Positions 8,088-16,965 of a stretch of DNA of 64,000 bases are shown piece by piece. The stretch comes from Streptomyces vilmorinianum (GTDB lineage: Bacteria; Actinomycetota; Actinomycetes; Streptomycetales; Streptomycetaceae). The notes under the pieces were generated by a model. That model did no database searches and had not been told where the DNA came from. It worked only from the letters and a program-made list of their open reading frames with translations. The stretch's first letter is position 1. Every line of letters begins with the position of its first letter. Made by a program: the position numbers and the translations under genes. Where the stretch lies: contig NZ_CP040244.1 of NCBI RefSeq assembly GCF_005517195.1, positions 2,436,001-2,500,000 of the forward strand, given 5' to 3'.

Positions 8088-10151
8088 ATGTCGTGGACCC
8101 GCAGGCTCCTTGTCGCGCTCTCGGTCGTTCTCGCGGCGCTCGCCGCCGCCCTTGTCACCGCCCCCGGGGCCCAGGCCCACGAGGAACGGCCCGTCACCTT
8201 CCCCGACGGCTCCGGCAGCGTGCCGGCGCTGCGCACCGGGAAGCCCGATCTCCTGGTCTGCAAGACCGACCGGGCCGATTTCACCCGCCGAGTCGCCGGC
8301 TTCCCGGCCGAGGTGAAGGCCCGGAACCTGGCGCTCTTCGAGCGCTGCGCGCGCTCGGGATTCCGCCATCTCCAACAGGCCGTCGACGCCGTCGACCGGC
8401 CGGGGATGACCATCGCCGTGCTGCCCGGCCTGTACGAGGAGGAGCCCTCGCTGCCCGCGCCGACCGGCGCCTGCGCGTCCCTGAAGGCGCCGATGTCGGG
8501 GCTCGGCTACCAGATCCTGTCGTACGAGCAGCAGAAGCAGTGCCCGCACAACCAGAACATGGTCGCGATCCTCGGCAAGAAGAACCTCCAGATCGAGGGC
8601 ACCGGCGCCTCACGCCTCGACGTCGTCTTCGACGCCAAGTACACCAAGCTCAACGCGATCCGGGCCGACGGGTCCGACGGGATCTACTTCCGCAACTTCA
8701 CCGCCCAGCGCACCACCTTCAACTCGCTGTACGTCCTCGCGGCCGACGGCTTCGTCATCGACAACGTGCTGACCCGGTGGAACGACGAGTACGGCTTCCT
8801 CACCTTCGCCTCCGACCACGGCCTCTACAAGAACTGCGAGTCGTACGGCAACGGGGACTCCGGCATCTACCCCGGCTCGGCCTCCGACATCAACGACGGT
8901 CGCGGCTACGACGTCCCGCGCTACTCCATCGAGATCACCGGCTGCCGCAGCCACCACAACATGGTCGGCTACTCCGGCACGGCCGGGGACTCGGTGTGGG
9001 TCCACGACAACGAGTTCGACCACAACATGGGCGGCGCCTCCATGGACTCCGCCTTCCCCGGCCACCCCGGACTCCCGCAGAACCACGCCCGCCTCGAGCG
9101 GAACCTCATCCACGACAACAACGAGAACTACTACCGGTACGTCGCCGACGGCACCTGCGCCAAGCCGCCCGTCGAGCGGGGCTACGAGCAGGGCGTCGTC
9201 TGCCCGCAGATCTCCATGCCGCCCGGCACCGGCATCATCACCGCGGGCGGCAACTGGAACCTCTACGAGGACAACTGGGTGTACGGACACCAGCGCGCGG
9301 CCTTCTTCCTCAGCGCCGTCCCCGCCTTCATCCGGGGCGAGTCGGCCTGGGGCAAGCAGACCGACACCTCCCACCACAACCGCTACGCCGGCAACCACCT
9401 GGGCGTCGACAAGGCGGGCGCTTCCCGACCCAACCGTACGGACGTGTGGTGGGACGGCCAGGGCGGCGGCAACTGCTGGCAGGCCGACGCCGGGCCCTCG
9501 ACCCCGGGCGCCCTGCCCACGTGCGGGACCCGCCGGGGCGAGGTCTCCGGGGACACCGACCGGCTCGTCGGCGAGCCGGCCAAGCTCGCCCATCTGCTGG
9601 TCTGCGCCGACTACAGCGTCCAGGCGCGGCGGCTGCCGGCCGGGTGCGACTGGTACGGGGCGCGGGGGATCCAGCGCGTCGAGACCCAGCTCGCGCTGGC
9701 GTTCGCGGTCGTCCTCGCCCTCGTGGGCGGCGCCCTGTGGTGGCGCAGGCTCCGCGGCAGCCGGCTCGCGGGCGCCGCGACCCTCGTGGGCCTCGCCGGC
9801 CTGGCCCTGGACGTGGCCGGCTCCACCCTGGGCCTGGCCTCCGGCCCCGTTCCCGCCCTGGCGCTGCTCCTGATCGGTGCCTGGTGGACGGCCCTGGGCC
9901 TGGCCCTCCGCCCCACCCGCCCCGCCTTCGCCTGGACCACCCTCGCCCTCGGCGCCCTCACCCTCCTCGACGCCTTCGACAAGGCGGTCCTGATGATCCC
10001 CTGGATCCCCCTGAGCCCCGCCTGGCTGCGCGGTCTCCTCGCGGTGGTGTGGGTCCTGTGGGCGGTGGTCGCGGCGGGCCGCCGCGCTCCCGGACACCCG
10101 ACCGCCGAGGCCACGCCCGCGCGCGAGGCGAACGACATGGCGGCGTCGTGA
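8088..10151 (+). CDS. Secreted right-handed parallel beta-helix protein with C-terminal membrane domain
   Basis: This is a 687-aa protein. Residues 1-30 are a signal peptide ending AQA. Residues about 55-400 carry irregular beta-helix repeats of the PbH1/NosD type (YFRNFTAQRTTFNSLYV, FVIDNVLTRWNDEYGFLTF, LYKNCESYGNGDSGIYPGS). Residues about 545-680 contain four hydrophobic helices. The helix domain is thus exported and tethered to the membrane. There is no clear Shine-Dalgarno at the ATG, so a leaderless or weak start is possible. The last codon overlaps the next gene by a GTGA. NosD relatives act in copper-site assembly and other beta-helices act on polysaccharides; neither role is demonstrable here. 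Confidence 0.8.
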   Translation: MSWTRRLLVALSVVLAALAAALVTAPGAQAHEERPVTFPDGSGSVPALRTGKPDLLVCKTDRADFTRRVAGFPAEVKARNLALFERCARSGFRHLQQAVDAVDRPGMTIAVLPGLYEEEPSLPAPTGACASLKAPMSGLGYQILSYEQQKQCPHNQNMVAILGKKNLQIEGTGASRLDVVFDAKYTKLNAIRADGSDGIYFRNFTAQRTTFNSLYVLAADGFVIDNVLTRWNDEYGFLTFASDHGLYKNCESYGNGDSGIYPGSASDINDGRGYDVPRYSIEITGCRSHHNMVGYSGTAGDSVWVHDNEFDHNMGGASMDSAFPGHPGLPQNHARLERNLIHDNNENYYRYVADGTCAKPPVERGYEQGVVCPQISMPPGTGIITAGGNWNLYEDNWVYGHQRAAFFLSAVPAFIRGESAWGKQTDTSHHNRYAGNHLGVDKAGASRPNRTDVWWDGQGGGNCWQADAGPSTPGALPTCGTRRGEVSGDTDRLVGEPAKLAHLLVCADYSVQARRLPAGCDWYGARGIQRVETQLALAFAVVLALVGGALWWRRLRGSRLAGAATLVGLAGLALDVAGSTLGLASGPVPALALLLIGAWWTALGLALRPTRPAFAWTTLALGALTLLDAFDKAVLMIPWIPLSPAWLRGLLAVVWVLWAVVAAGRRAPGHPTAEATPAREANDMAAS

Positions 10152-10963
10152 GGGTGCGACTCACCAGGGCGGCGGCCCTCGCCGGGGTCGTCCTCGCCGT
10201 CGCCCTGAGCGCCGCCGGCTGCGGCGGGCGGCCCACCACCCATCACAAGCCGGGCACCAGCCACCAGGAGGCCACCGGCGCCAGTGGCACCCTGCTCGCG
10301 GCGAAGGACGAGGCCGGGCACCGGCTGCGGGAGGTGCCGGCCGAGGGCGCGCCCGCCGTACGGGTCGAGGCGCGGCCCGACACCGAAGGCGGCTGGAACA
10401 TCCACCTCGCCGTGGAGAGGTTCCGCTTCACCCCGGAGAGCGTCGGCGGCGCGGCGATCCCGGGCCGGGGGTACGCCCGGCTCCTCGTCGACGGCAAGGA
10501 GACCGCGCGGGCCTACGGCCCCTGGCACCACGTCCCGCCCGGCGCCCGCACCGTGACCGTCCGCCTCCACGCGGACGACCACACCGCCTGGGCGGTCGCG
10601 GGCCGGCCGGTCGAGGCGACCGCCGCCCTGACGCCCACCACCCCCGCCGCCCCCGGCACGCCCACGACAGCCTCCACCCCGGCCGCGCCCAGCCCCGAGC
10701 CCGGCCGGACCGTCGAGATCACCGTCACCGGAACCTCCGTACAACCACCCCCCTCCCGCGTCGAGGTGAAGAAGGGCGAGCGCCTCACCCTCCGGGTCAC
10801 CAGCGACCGCGCCGACACCCTCCACGTCCACGGCTACGACCGCGAACTCCCCCTCCTCCCCGGCAGACCCGCCTCCCTCACCCTCACCGCCGACCGCACC
10901 GGACTCTTCGAGGTCGAGACCCACGAGTCCGGACTCGTGCTGACCCAACTCGTCGTCCGGTGA
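10148..10963 (+). CDS. Lipoprotein with C-terminal cupredoxin-like domain
   Basis: The GTG start at 10148 overlaps the preceding stop. This 271-aa protein has a lipobox LSAAGC with Cys at residue 25, a His-containing beta domain (about 55-155), a Pro/Thr/Ala linker (160-185), then a domain of about 85 residues beginning TVEITVTG. The last resembles a cupredoxin fold: HVHGYD at 226-231 and FEVETHESG with His258, followed by a final strand LVLTQLVV. The usual Cys and Met copper ligands are absent, so a type 1 blue-copper site is unlikely. A His-only site or a structural domain remains possible. It lies in a coupled operon with the beta-helix and membrane proteins. Confidence 0.75.
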   Translation: MRVRLTRAAALAGVVLAVALSAAGCGGRPTTHHKPGTSHQEATGASGTLLAAKDEAGHRLREVPAEGAPAVRVEARPDTEGGWNIHLAVERFRFTPESVGGAAIPGRGYARLLVDGKETARAYGPWHHVPPGARTVTVRLHADDHTAWAVAGRPVEATAALTPTTPAAPGTPTTASTPAAPSPEPGRTVEITVTGTSVQPPPSRVEVKKGERLTLRVTSDRADTLHVHGYDRELPLLPGRPASLTLTADRTGLFEVETHESGLVLTQLVVR

Positions 10964-12237
10964 CCGCTCCCGCGCACCTCCTCGCCCACGGCGTCGGCTC
11001 CCAGCACGACCTCCCGCTCTCGCCCTTCTACGCCTACGCGGGCGCGTTCGCCGCGCTCTTCGTCTCCTTCCTCGCCCTGGGCCTCCTCTGGTCCTCCTCC
11101 CGCTTCCGCGGCGACCGGGCCGGCCGCCCCCTGCCCGCGGCCGTCCAGCGCCTCGCCGACGCCCCGGCCACCCGCACCGCCCTGCGGCTGACCGGCGCCG
11201 CCGCCGCCGTCACCGTCCTGCTCCACCTCCTCCTCGGGCCCGACGACCCCGACCGCAACCCCGCGCCCGGAGCCGTCTACGTCCTGCTCTGGGTCGGGAT
11301 CGTCCCCGCCTCCCTCCTCCTCGGCCCCGTCTGGCGCCTCCTCAACCCCCTGCGCACCCTCCACGCCCTCCTTCCCGCTCCCCGCGACCCCCGGCCGCTG
11401 CCCGCAGGCCTCGGCATCCGGCCCGCGGCCGCGGGGCTCCTCCTCTTCGCCTGGCTCGAACTCGCCGCCCCCGACCCCGCGTCCACCACCACCCTCCTGT
11501 CGTTCCTCGCCGTCCACACGGCCGTCCAACTCCTGGGCGCCGCCCGCCACGGCGACCGCTGGTTCGCCCACGCCGACCCCTTCGAGGTCTACTCCTCCCT
11601 CCTCGCCCGGCTCTCCCCGCTCGGCCGCCGCGCCGACGGCCGCCTCGTCCTGCGCTCGCCCTTCAACGGCCTCGACTCCACCCCGCAGACCCCCGGTCTC
11701 CTCGCCACCGTCTGCGTCCTGCTCGGCTCCACCGCGTACGACGGCGTCTCCGACAACCCGCGCTGGATCACCACCCTCCAGACCTCCCCTCTCGGCCCGA
11801 CCCTCACCGCGACCCTCGGACTGCTCGCCGCCGTCGCCCTCGTCGCCGCCCTCTACGGCCTGTGCGCAGGCACCCTGCGCCTCATGTCCCGCGCCCTCAC
11901 CCACCCCCTCACGTCCTTCGCGCACTCCCTCCTTCCGATCGCCCTCGGCTACGCCGTCGCCCACTACTTCACACTCTTCGTCACCGAAGGACCACGTACC
12001 GTCATGATGGCAGCGGGCACTGACAACGCCCTCGCGCCCGCCCCGCCCCTGGCCCCCGGCGGCCTCGCCACCCTCCAGGTCGCCGCGATCGTCACCGGCC
12101 ACGTCCTCGGCGTCGTCGCCGCGCACGACCGCTCCGTGCGCCTCTTCCCGCCGGCTCGGGCCGTGGCCGGCCAACTCCCGCTGTTCGCGCTGATGATCGC
12201 GTACACCCTCGGCGGCATCGGCCTGCTCATCGCCTGA
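10960..12237 (+). CDS. Polytopic membrane protein of unknown function
   Basis: The GTG start at 10960 overlaps the lipoprotein stop by 4 bp. The 425-aa product has roughly 9-10 hydrophobic segments and no recognised transporter signature. Notable polar stretches include WRLLNPLRTLH, HGDRWFAHADPFEVYSSLLARLSPLGRR and AVAHYFTLFVTEG, with several His residues near predicted membrane edges. The tight coupling to a secreted beta-helix protein and a cupredoxin-like lipoprotein suggests a single extracytoplasmic function, perhaps in metal or cofactor handling. I do not recognise the family. Confidence 0.75.
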   Translation: MTAPAHLLAHGVGSQHDLPLSPFYAYAGAFAALFVSFLALGLLWSSSRFRGDRAGRPLPAAVQRLADAPATRTALRLTGAAAAVTVLLHLLLGPDDPDRNPAPGAVYVLLWVGIVPASLLLGPVWRLLNPLRTLHALLPAPRDPRPLPAGLGIRPAAAGLLLFAWLELAAPDPASTTTLLSFLAVHTAVQLLGAARHGDRWFAHADPFEVYSSLLARLSPLGRRADGRLVLRSPFNGLDSTPQTPGLLATVCVLLGSTAYDGVSDNPRWITTLQTSPLGPTLTATLGLLAAVALVAALYGLCAGTLRLMSRALTHPLTSFAHSLLPIALGYAVAHYFTLFVTEGPRTVMMAAGTDNALAPAPPLAPGGLATLQVAAIVTGHVLGVVAAHDRSVRLFPPARAVAGQLPLFALMIAYTLGGIGLLIA

Positions 12238-12262
12238 CCCGGACCAGGAACGGAGCGGCATC

Positions 12263-12970
12263 ATGGACCCCGTGCCCCAGCCTCCCTCGCCCCGCCGTCC
12301 CCTCCGCCGCACCCCCGTCCAGCAGCGCAGCGCCGAGCGCCTCGCCCGGATCCTCGACGCCTGCGCCGAACTCCTCGAGGAAGCCGGCTACGAGCAGCTG
12401 AGCACCCGCGCCGTCGCCGTCCGCGCGGGCGTGCCCATCGGCTCCGTCTACCGCTTCTTCGGCAACAAGCGCGCCATGGCCGACGCCCTCGCCCACCGCA
12501 ACCTCGACCGCTACGCCGAGCGGATCGCCGCCCGCCTCGCCGCGGCCGGGCAGGTCGACGCGTACGGCACGATCGACAGCGTCCTGGACGAGTACATCGC
12601 CATGAAGCGCACCGTCCCCGGCTTCGCGCTCGTCGACTTCGGCGTCCCCGCGCCCGCCACGGGCGAGTCGTCCGGCGCGAAGTCCGGCGCGAAGTCCCGC
12701 ACAGGGTTCGGCGAAGAGTCCGGTGGCGGATCCGGTGACGGCTCCGGTGTCTACGCCAACCACCTCGTCGCCGACCGCCTCTGCGAGCTCCTCGCCACCC
12801 ATCTCGGCCGCGTCGCCGACGACGCCCTGCGCCGCAAGGTGCTGGTCGGCGTCGAAACCGCCGACGCGCTGCTCCGGCTCGCCTTCCGCACGGATCCGTC
12901 CGGGGACCCCGCGCTCATCGCGGAGACCCGCGAGATCCTCTACGCCTACCTGGCACCCTCGCTGACATGA
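12263..12970 (+). CDS. TetR family transcriptional regulator
   Basis: This 235-aa protein has a clear TetR N-terminus (RSAERLARILDACAELLEEAGY, written across residues about 20-42, then VRAGVPIGSVYRFFGNKRAMADAL). The ligand domain contains an odd low-complexity insertion at about residues 132-166 made of repeated SGAKSGAKS and GGGSGDGSG units, not expected in the fold and probably a disordered loop. It lies 26 bp downstream of the membrane protein and 76 bp upstream of the molybdopterin oxidoreductase on the same strand, so it may control either. No clear operator was found. Confidence 0.88.
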   Translation: MDPVPQPPSPRRPLRRTPVQQRSAERLARILDACAELLEEAGYEQLSTRAVAVRAGVPIGSVYRFFGNKRAMADALAHRNLDRYAERIAARLAAAGQVDAYGTIDSVLDEYIAMKRTVPGFALVDFGVPAPATGESSGAKSGAKSRTGFGEESGGGSGDGSGVYANHLVADRLCELLATHLGRVADDALRRKVLVGVETADALLRLAFRTDPSGDPALIAETREILYAYLAPSLT

Positions 12971-13046
12971 CCCTCCCCAGCGTGCCTACCGGTCGGTATG
13001 CTCGCTGTTGCCCGCGTGCCACCGTCGCCGCCCCAGGGAGTCCGCC

Positions 13047-15242
13047 ATGTCCACCGCCCTGCGCATCTGCCCGCTCTGCGAAGCCACCTGCGGGCTCACC
13101 CTGACCATCGAGGGCACCCGGGTCACCGGAGCCCGCGGGGACCGCGACGATGTCTTCAGCCAGGGCTTCATCTGCCCCAAGGGGGCCTCCTTCGGCGAGG
13201 TCGACGCCGACCCCGACCGGCTCACCGGACCTCTGGTCCGCAAGGACGGAGCCCTCCAGGAGGCCACCTGGGAGGAGGCGTTCGACACCATCGCCGCCCG
13301 GATCCGGCCACTGGTCGAGGAGTACGGGCCGAACGCGGTGGGTATCGTCCTCGGCAACCCCAACGTCCACACCATGGCCGGCGCCCTCTACCCGCCCCTG
13401 CTGATCGGTGCCCTGGGCACGCGGAACCTGTTCACCGCCTCCACGCTCGACCAGATGCCCAAGCACGTCTCCAGCGGGCTGCTCTTCGGTGACCCCTTCG
13501 CCATCCCCGTGCCCGACCTGGACCGCACCGCGCATCTGCTGATCCTCGGCGCCAACCCCCTGGACTCCAACGGAAGTCTCTGCACCGCCCCCGACTTCCC
13601 CGGCAAGCTCAAGGCGCTCCGCAAGCGGGGCGGCACCCTCACCGTCATCGACCCGCGCCGCACCCGTACGGCCAGGCTCGCCGACCGCCATGTCGCCATC
13701 CGCCCCGGCACCGACGCCCTCCTCCTCGCCGCGCTCGTCCACACCCTCTTCGAGGAGGACCTCACCGACCTCGGCACCCTCGCCGAGCACGTCGAGGGCG
13801 TGGAGGAAGTACGGGAAGCCGTACGGGAGTTCACGCCCGAGGCCGTCGCCGCCTCCTGTGACCTGAACGCCGCCACCATCCGTACCGTCGCCCGCGAACT
13901 CGCCGCCGCCCCCTCCGCCGCCGTCTACGGCCGGATGGGCAGCTCCACCGTCGCGTACGGCACCCTCGCCAACTGGCTCGTCGACGTCCTCAACGTCCTC
14001 ACCGGCAACCTCGACCGCCCCGGCGGCGCGCTCTTCCCGCTCTCCGCCACCGCCCCCGCGCCCCGCCCGGCCGGACCCGGGAAGGGCTTCGCGCTCGGCC
14101 GCTGGAGCAGCCGCGTCTCCGGCCACCCCGAGGCCAAGGGCGAGTTCCCGATGGCCGCCCTCGCCGAGGAGATCGAGACCGAGGGCGAGGGCCGCATCCG
14201 TTCCGTGATCACCGTCGCCGCCAACCCCGTCCTGTCCGCGCCCGACGGGAGGCGCCTCGACGCCGCCCTGGACGCACTGGACTTCATGGTCGCCGTCGAC
14301 CCGTACCTCAACGAGACCACCCGCCACGCCGACGTCGTCCTGCCCCCGCCGCCGCCCTCCCAGAGCGCCCACTTCGACTTCGCCTTCAACGGCTTCGCCG
14401 TCCGCAACCAGGCCCGCTTCAGCCCGGCCGCCGTCCCTCTGGAAGAGGGACGCATGGACGAGTGCGAGATCCACGCCCGGCTGATCCTCGCCGTCTCCGG
14501 GATGCACGGCGCCCCGCCCTCGGCCGTGGACGACCTCGCCATCAGCACCACGCTCGCCAAGGCCGTCACCCAGGAGCACTCGCCCCTCTTCGGGGGCGAT
14601 CCGAAGGAGCAGGCCCGCCTCCTCGCCGGCCGCACAGGAGCCGAGCGGCGCCTCGACATGATGCTGCGCCTCGGCCCGTACGACCTCATCCTCGAAGACC
14701 TCCGCCAGGCACCCCACGGCATCGACCTCGGCCCGCTGAAGCCCCGCATCCCCCAGCTCCTCAAGACCCGCAGCGGCCGCGTCGAACTGCTGCCCGCGCC
14801 GATCGCCGCCGATCTGCCCCGGCTGCGCGCCGCGCTGTCCGCGGACCCGGCCGCACTTGTGCTCGTCGGCCGCCGCCACCTGCGGTCCAACAACAGCTGG
14901 CTGCACAACGCGCCGTCCCTCAACAGCGGTTCGAACCGATGCACGCTCCAGGTCCACCCGGACGACGCCGACCGTCTCGGCCTCGCCGACGGCAAGCCCG
15001 CCCGGATCGCGGCGGAGGGCGGCGAGCTGGAGGTCGAGGTGGAGATCACCGACGCCGTACGGAACGGGGTGGTGAGCCTGCCGCACGGCTGGGGCCACGA
15101 CCGTCCCGGCACCCGCCTCGCGGTCGCCGCGGCCCGCCCCGGCGTCAACGTCAACCAGCTCCTCGACGGCACGCGGCTGGACCCGCTGTCCGGCACCGCC
15201 GTGCTCAACGGCTTCCCCGTGGACGTGGCACCCCTGCCGTGA
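13047..15242 (+). CDS. Molybdopterin-dependent oxidoreductase (formate dehydrogenase/nitrate reductase superfamily)
   Basis: GGGAG at 13036-13040 supports the ATG at 13047; a longer frame from 13008 lacks one. The 731-aa protein begins with the [4Fe-4S] motif ICPLCEATCG with the later FICPKGAS. Next come the molybdopterin domains (LILGANPLDSNGS, VIDPRRTRTARLAD, VAANPVLSAPDGRRLDAAL) and the C-terminal molydopterin-binding domain (VGRRHLRSNNSWLHN, SLPHGWGH). No membrane anchor, Tat signal or partner subunit is encoded, so it is a cytoplasmic single-subunit enzyme. The residue after PNVHTM.. does not give a clear Cys or SeCys Mo ligand. The substrate is unknown. Confidence 0.88.
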   Translation: MSTALRICPLCEATCGLTLTIEGTRVTGARGDRDDVFSQGFICPKGASFGEVDADPDRLTGPLVRKDGALQEATWEEAFDTIAARIRPLVEEYGPNAVGIVLGNPNVHTMAGALYPPLLIGALGTRNLFTASTLDQMPKHVSSGLLFGDPFAIPVPDLDRTAHLLILGANPLDSNGSLCTAPDFPGKLKALRKRGGTLTVIDPRRTRTARLADRHVAIRPGTDALLLAALVHTLFEEDLTDLGTLAEHVEGVEEVREAVREFTPEAVAASCDLNAATIRTVARELAAAPSAAVYGRMGSSTVAYGTLANWLVDVLNVLTGNLDRPGGALFPLSATAPAPRPAGPGKGFALGRWSSRVSGHPEAKGEFPMAALAEEIETEGEGRIRSVITVAANPVLSAPDGRRLDAALDALDFMVAVDPYLNETTRHADVVLPPPPPSQSAHFDFAFNGFAVRNQARFSPAAVPLEEGRMDECEIHARLILAVSGMHGAPPSAVDDLAISTTLAKAVTQEHSPLFGGDPKEQARLLAGRTGAERRLDMMLRLGPYDLILEDLRQAPHGIDLGPLKPRIPQLLKTRSGRVELLPAPIAADLPRLRAALSADPAALVLVGRRHLRSNNSWLHNAPSLNSGSNRCTLQVHPDDADRLGLADGKPARIAAEGGELEVEVEITDAVRNGVVSLPHGWGHDRPGTRLAVAAARPGVNVNQLLDGTRLDPLSGTAVLNGFPVDVAPLP

Positions 15243-15375
15243 CCCCTGCTCTGACCTGGGTCTTTTGCTCGTATTGCTCACGCGTCAACATCTTGTTAAC
15301 GGCTGAACAGGGCGCTTAACGTCATCGCCACCGCCGCTCCGGCGGCAGTTCAAGGGTGAACGTGAGGTGTCCTCC

Positions 15376-16761
15376 ATGCTGACCGTCCTCGGCTTCGTCA
15401 TGATCGCGACCTTCCTGGTCCTGATCATGATGAGGAAGATGTCGCCGATCGCGGCGCTCGTGCTGATTCCGGCGCTGTTCTGCGTGTTCGTCGGACAGGG
15501 CGCCCAGCTGGGCGACTACGTCCTCGAAGGGGTGGGCAAGCTCGCGCCCACCGCGGCGATGCTGATGTTCGCGATCGTCTACTTCGGCGTGATGATCGAC
15601 GTCGGCCTCTTCGACCCGATCGTCCGGGGCATCCTGCGCTTCTGCAAGGCCGACCCTCTGCGGGTGGTCGTCGGTACGGCGGTGCTCGCCGCGATCGTCT
15701 CGCTCGACGGCGACGGCTCCACCACCTTCATGATCACCGTCTCGGCGATGTACCCGCTCTACAAGCGGCTCGGGATGAGCCTGGTCGTCATGACCGGTGT
15801 CGCCGCCACCGCCAACGGTGTCATGAACACCCTGCCCTGGGGCGGCCCCACCGCCCGCGCCGCGACCGCGCTCAAGCTGGACGCGGCCGACATCTTCGTC
15901 CCGATGATCCCGGCGCTCGGCGTGGGCCTGCTCTTCGTCTTCGTCCTCGCGTACGTCCTGGGCCTCCGCGAGCGCAAGCGCGTCGGCTACCTCTCCCTGG
16001 ACGAGATCCTGGAGCCGGAGACCGAGACCGTCCTGGTGAAGGCCGGTGGCGGTTCGGACACCCCGAAGGCGTCCGGCGGCTCCGGCGACGCGCCCGGGCA
16101 GCCCGCGGAGGGCGAGGGCTTCCAGGGTCTCGACCCGAACCGTCCGACCCTGCGCCCCCGCCTCTACTGGTTCAACGCCGGTCTCACCGTCGCCCTGCTC
16201 GCCGCGATGATCCTCGAACTGCTGCCGATCCCGGTGCTCTTCCTGCTGGGCGCCGCGCTCGCGCTCACCGTCAACTACCCGAAGATGGCCGACCAGAAGG
16301 CCCGGATCGCCGCCCACGCGGACAACGTCCTGAACGTCGCCGGCATGGTCTTCGCCGCCGCCGTCTTCACCGGTGTCCTCACCGGCACCGGCATGGTCAA
16401 GCACATGGCCGACTGGCTCGTGGGAGCGATCCCCGAGGGCATGGGCCCGCACATGGCGCTGGTCACCGGTCTGCTCAGCCTCCCGCTCACGTACTTCATG
16501 TCGAACGACGGCTTCTACTTCGGCGTCCTGCCGGTCCTGGCGGAGGCGGGCGCGGCCCATGGCGTGTCCCCTCTGGAGATCGCCCGCGCCTCGCTCGTCG
16601 GCCAGGCCCTGCACATGTCGAGCCCGCTGGTCCCGGCCGTGTACGTCCTCGTCGGCATGGCGAAGGTCGAGTTCGGCGACCACACCAGGTTCACGGTCAA
16701 GTGGGCGGCGCTGACGTCGCTGGTGGTTCTCGCGGCCGGAATGCTCTTCGGGATCATCTGA
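15376..16761 (+). CDS. Citrate-metal:H+ symporter, CitMHS family
   Basis: This 461-aa membrane protein has family stretches such as MLTVLGFVMIATFLVLIMM, SLDGDGSTTFMITVSAMYPL, TANGVMNTLPWGGPTARA and the C-terminal SNDGFYFGVLPVLAEAG. I chose the ATG at 15376 because GAGGTG (15364-15369) is well spaced; a GTG at 15367 is an alternative. The family imports citrate complexed with Mg2+ or Ca2+/Fe3+ by proton symport. A hydrophilic loop rich in Gly and Pro occurs at about residues 215-250. A perfect hairpin terminator follows. No two-component system is next to it. A TTGTTA box (15293-15298) upstream could belong to its promoter. Confidence 0.93.
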   Translation: MLTVLGFVMIATFLVLIMMRKMSPIAALVLIPALFCVFVGQGAQLGDYVLEGVGKLAPTAAMLMFAIVYFGVMIDVGLFDPIVRGILRFCKADPLRVVVGTAVLAAIVSLDGDGSTTFMITVSAMYPLYKRLGMSLVVMTGVAATANGVMNTLPWGGPTARAATALKLDAADIFVPMIPALGVGLLFVFVLAYVLGLRERKRVGYLSLDEILEPETETVLVKAGGGSDTPKASGGSGDAPGQPAEGEGFQGLDPNRPTLRPRLYWFNAGLTVALLAAMILELLPIPVLFLLGAALALTVNYPKMADQKARIAAHADNVLNVAGMVFAAAVFTGVLTGTGMVKHMADWLVGAIPEGMGPHMALVTGLLSLPLTYFMSNDGFYFGVLPVLAEAGAAHGVSPLEIARASLVGQALHMSSPLVPAVYVLVGMAKVEFGDHTRFTVKWAALTSLVVLAAGMLFGII

Positions 16762-16793
16762 CGCGGACCCTGACGCGGACCCTGACGCGGACT
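16759..16793 (+). repeat. Three tandem copies of a 12-bp unit after the symporter gene
   Basis: TGACGCGGACCC is repeated three times, the last copy shortened by one base. It starts exactly at the TGA stop of the symporter gene, so each unit offers another TGA in the same frame. Confidence 0.8.
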
Positions 16794-16806
16794 CCCCACG
16801 CGAACT

Positions 16807-16845
16807 CCCCAAGCCCCGGTCACGCCGCGTGACCGGGGCTTGGGG
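16807..16845 (+). terminator. Strong intrinsic terminator hairpin after the CitMHS gene
   Basis: CCCCAAGCCCCGGTCACG pairs perfectly with CGTGACCGGGGCTTGGGG across a 3-nt loop (18-bp stem). There is no U-tract, which is normal for Streptomyces terminators. Confidence 0.85.
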
Positions 16846-16965
16846 CCGTCCGGGGGACATCGGGATTCCGTGCGGCGTTGCGACACCCTCGGTGGTGATG
16901 CGGTGACGGAAAGTCAGATTATCGGTTTATCCGTCCGACGTCTTCACGACTGGAGGAACCCCCGC

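Noticed and set aside
8610-10948. Long minus-strand frames opposite the beta-helix operon
   Set aside because: They are Gly/Val/Ala-rich mirror frames caused by codon bias of the plus-strand genes, with no motifs.
13008-13046. Longer N-terminus for the molybdopterin oxidoreductase
   Set aside because: The extra residues PACHRRRPRESA lack conservation logic, and GGGAG is spaced for the ATG at 13047.
15293-15321. Full sigma-70-type promoter for the CitMHS gene
   Set aside because: TTGTTA is present, but the hexamer 17 bp downstream (TTAACG) is a poor -10, so only the -35 is mentioned.
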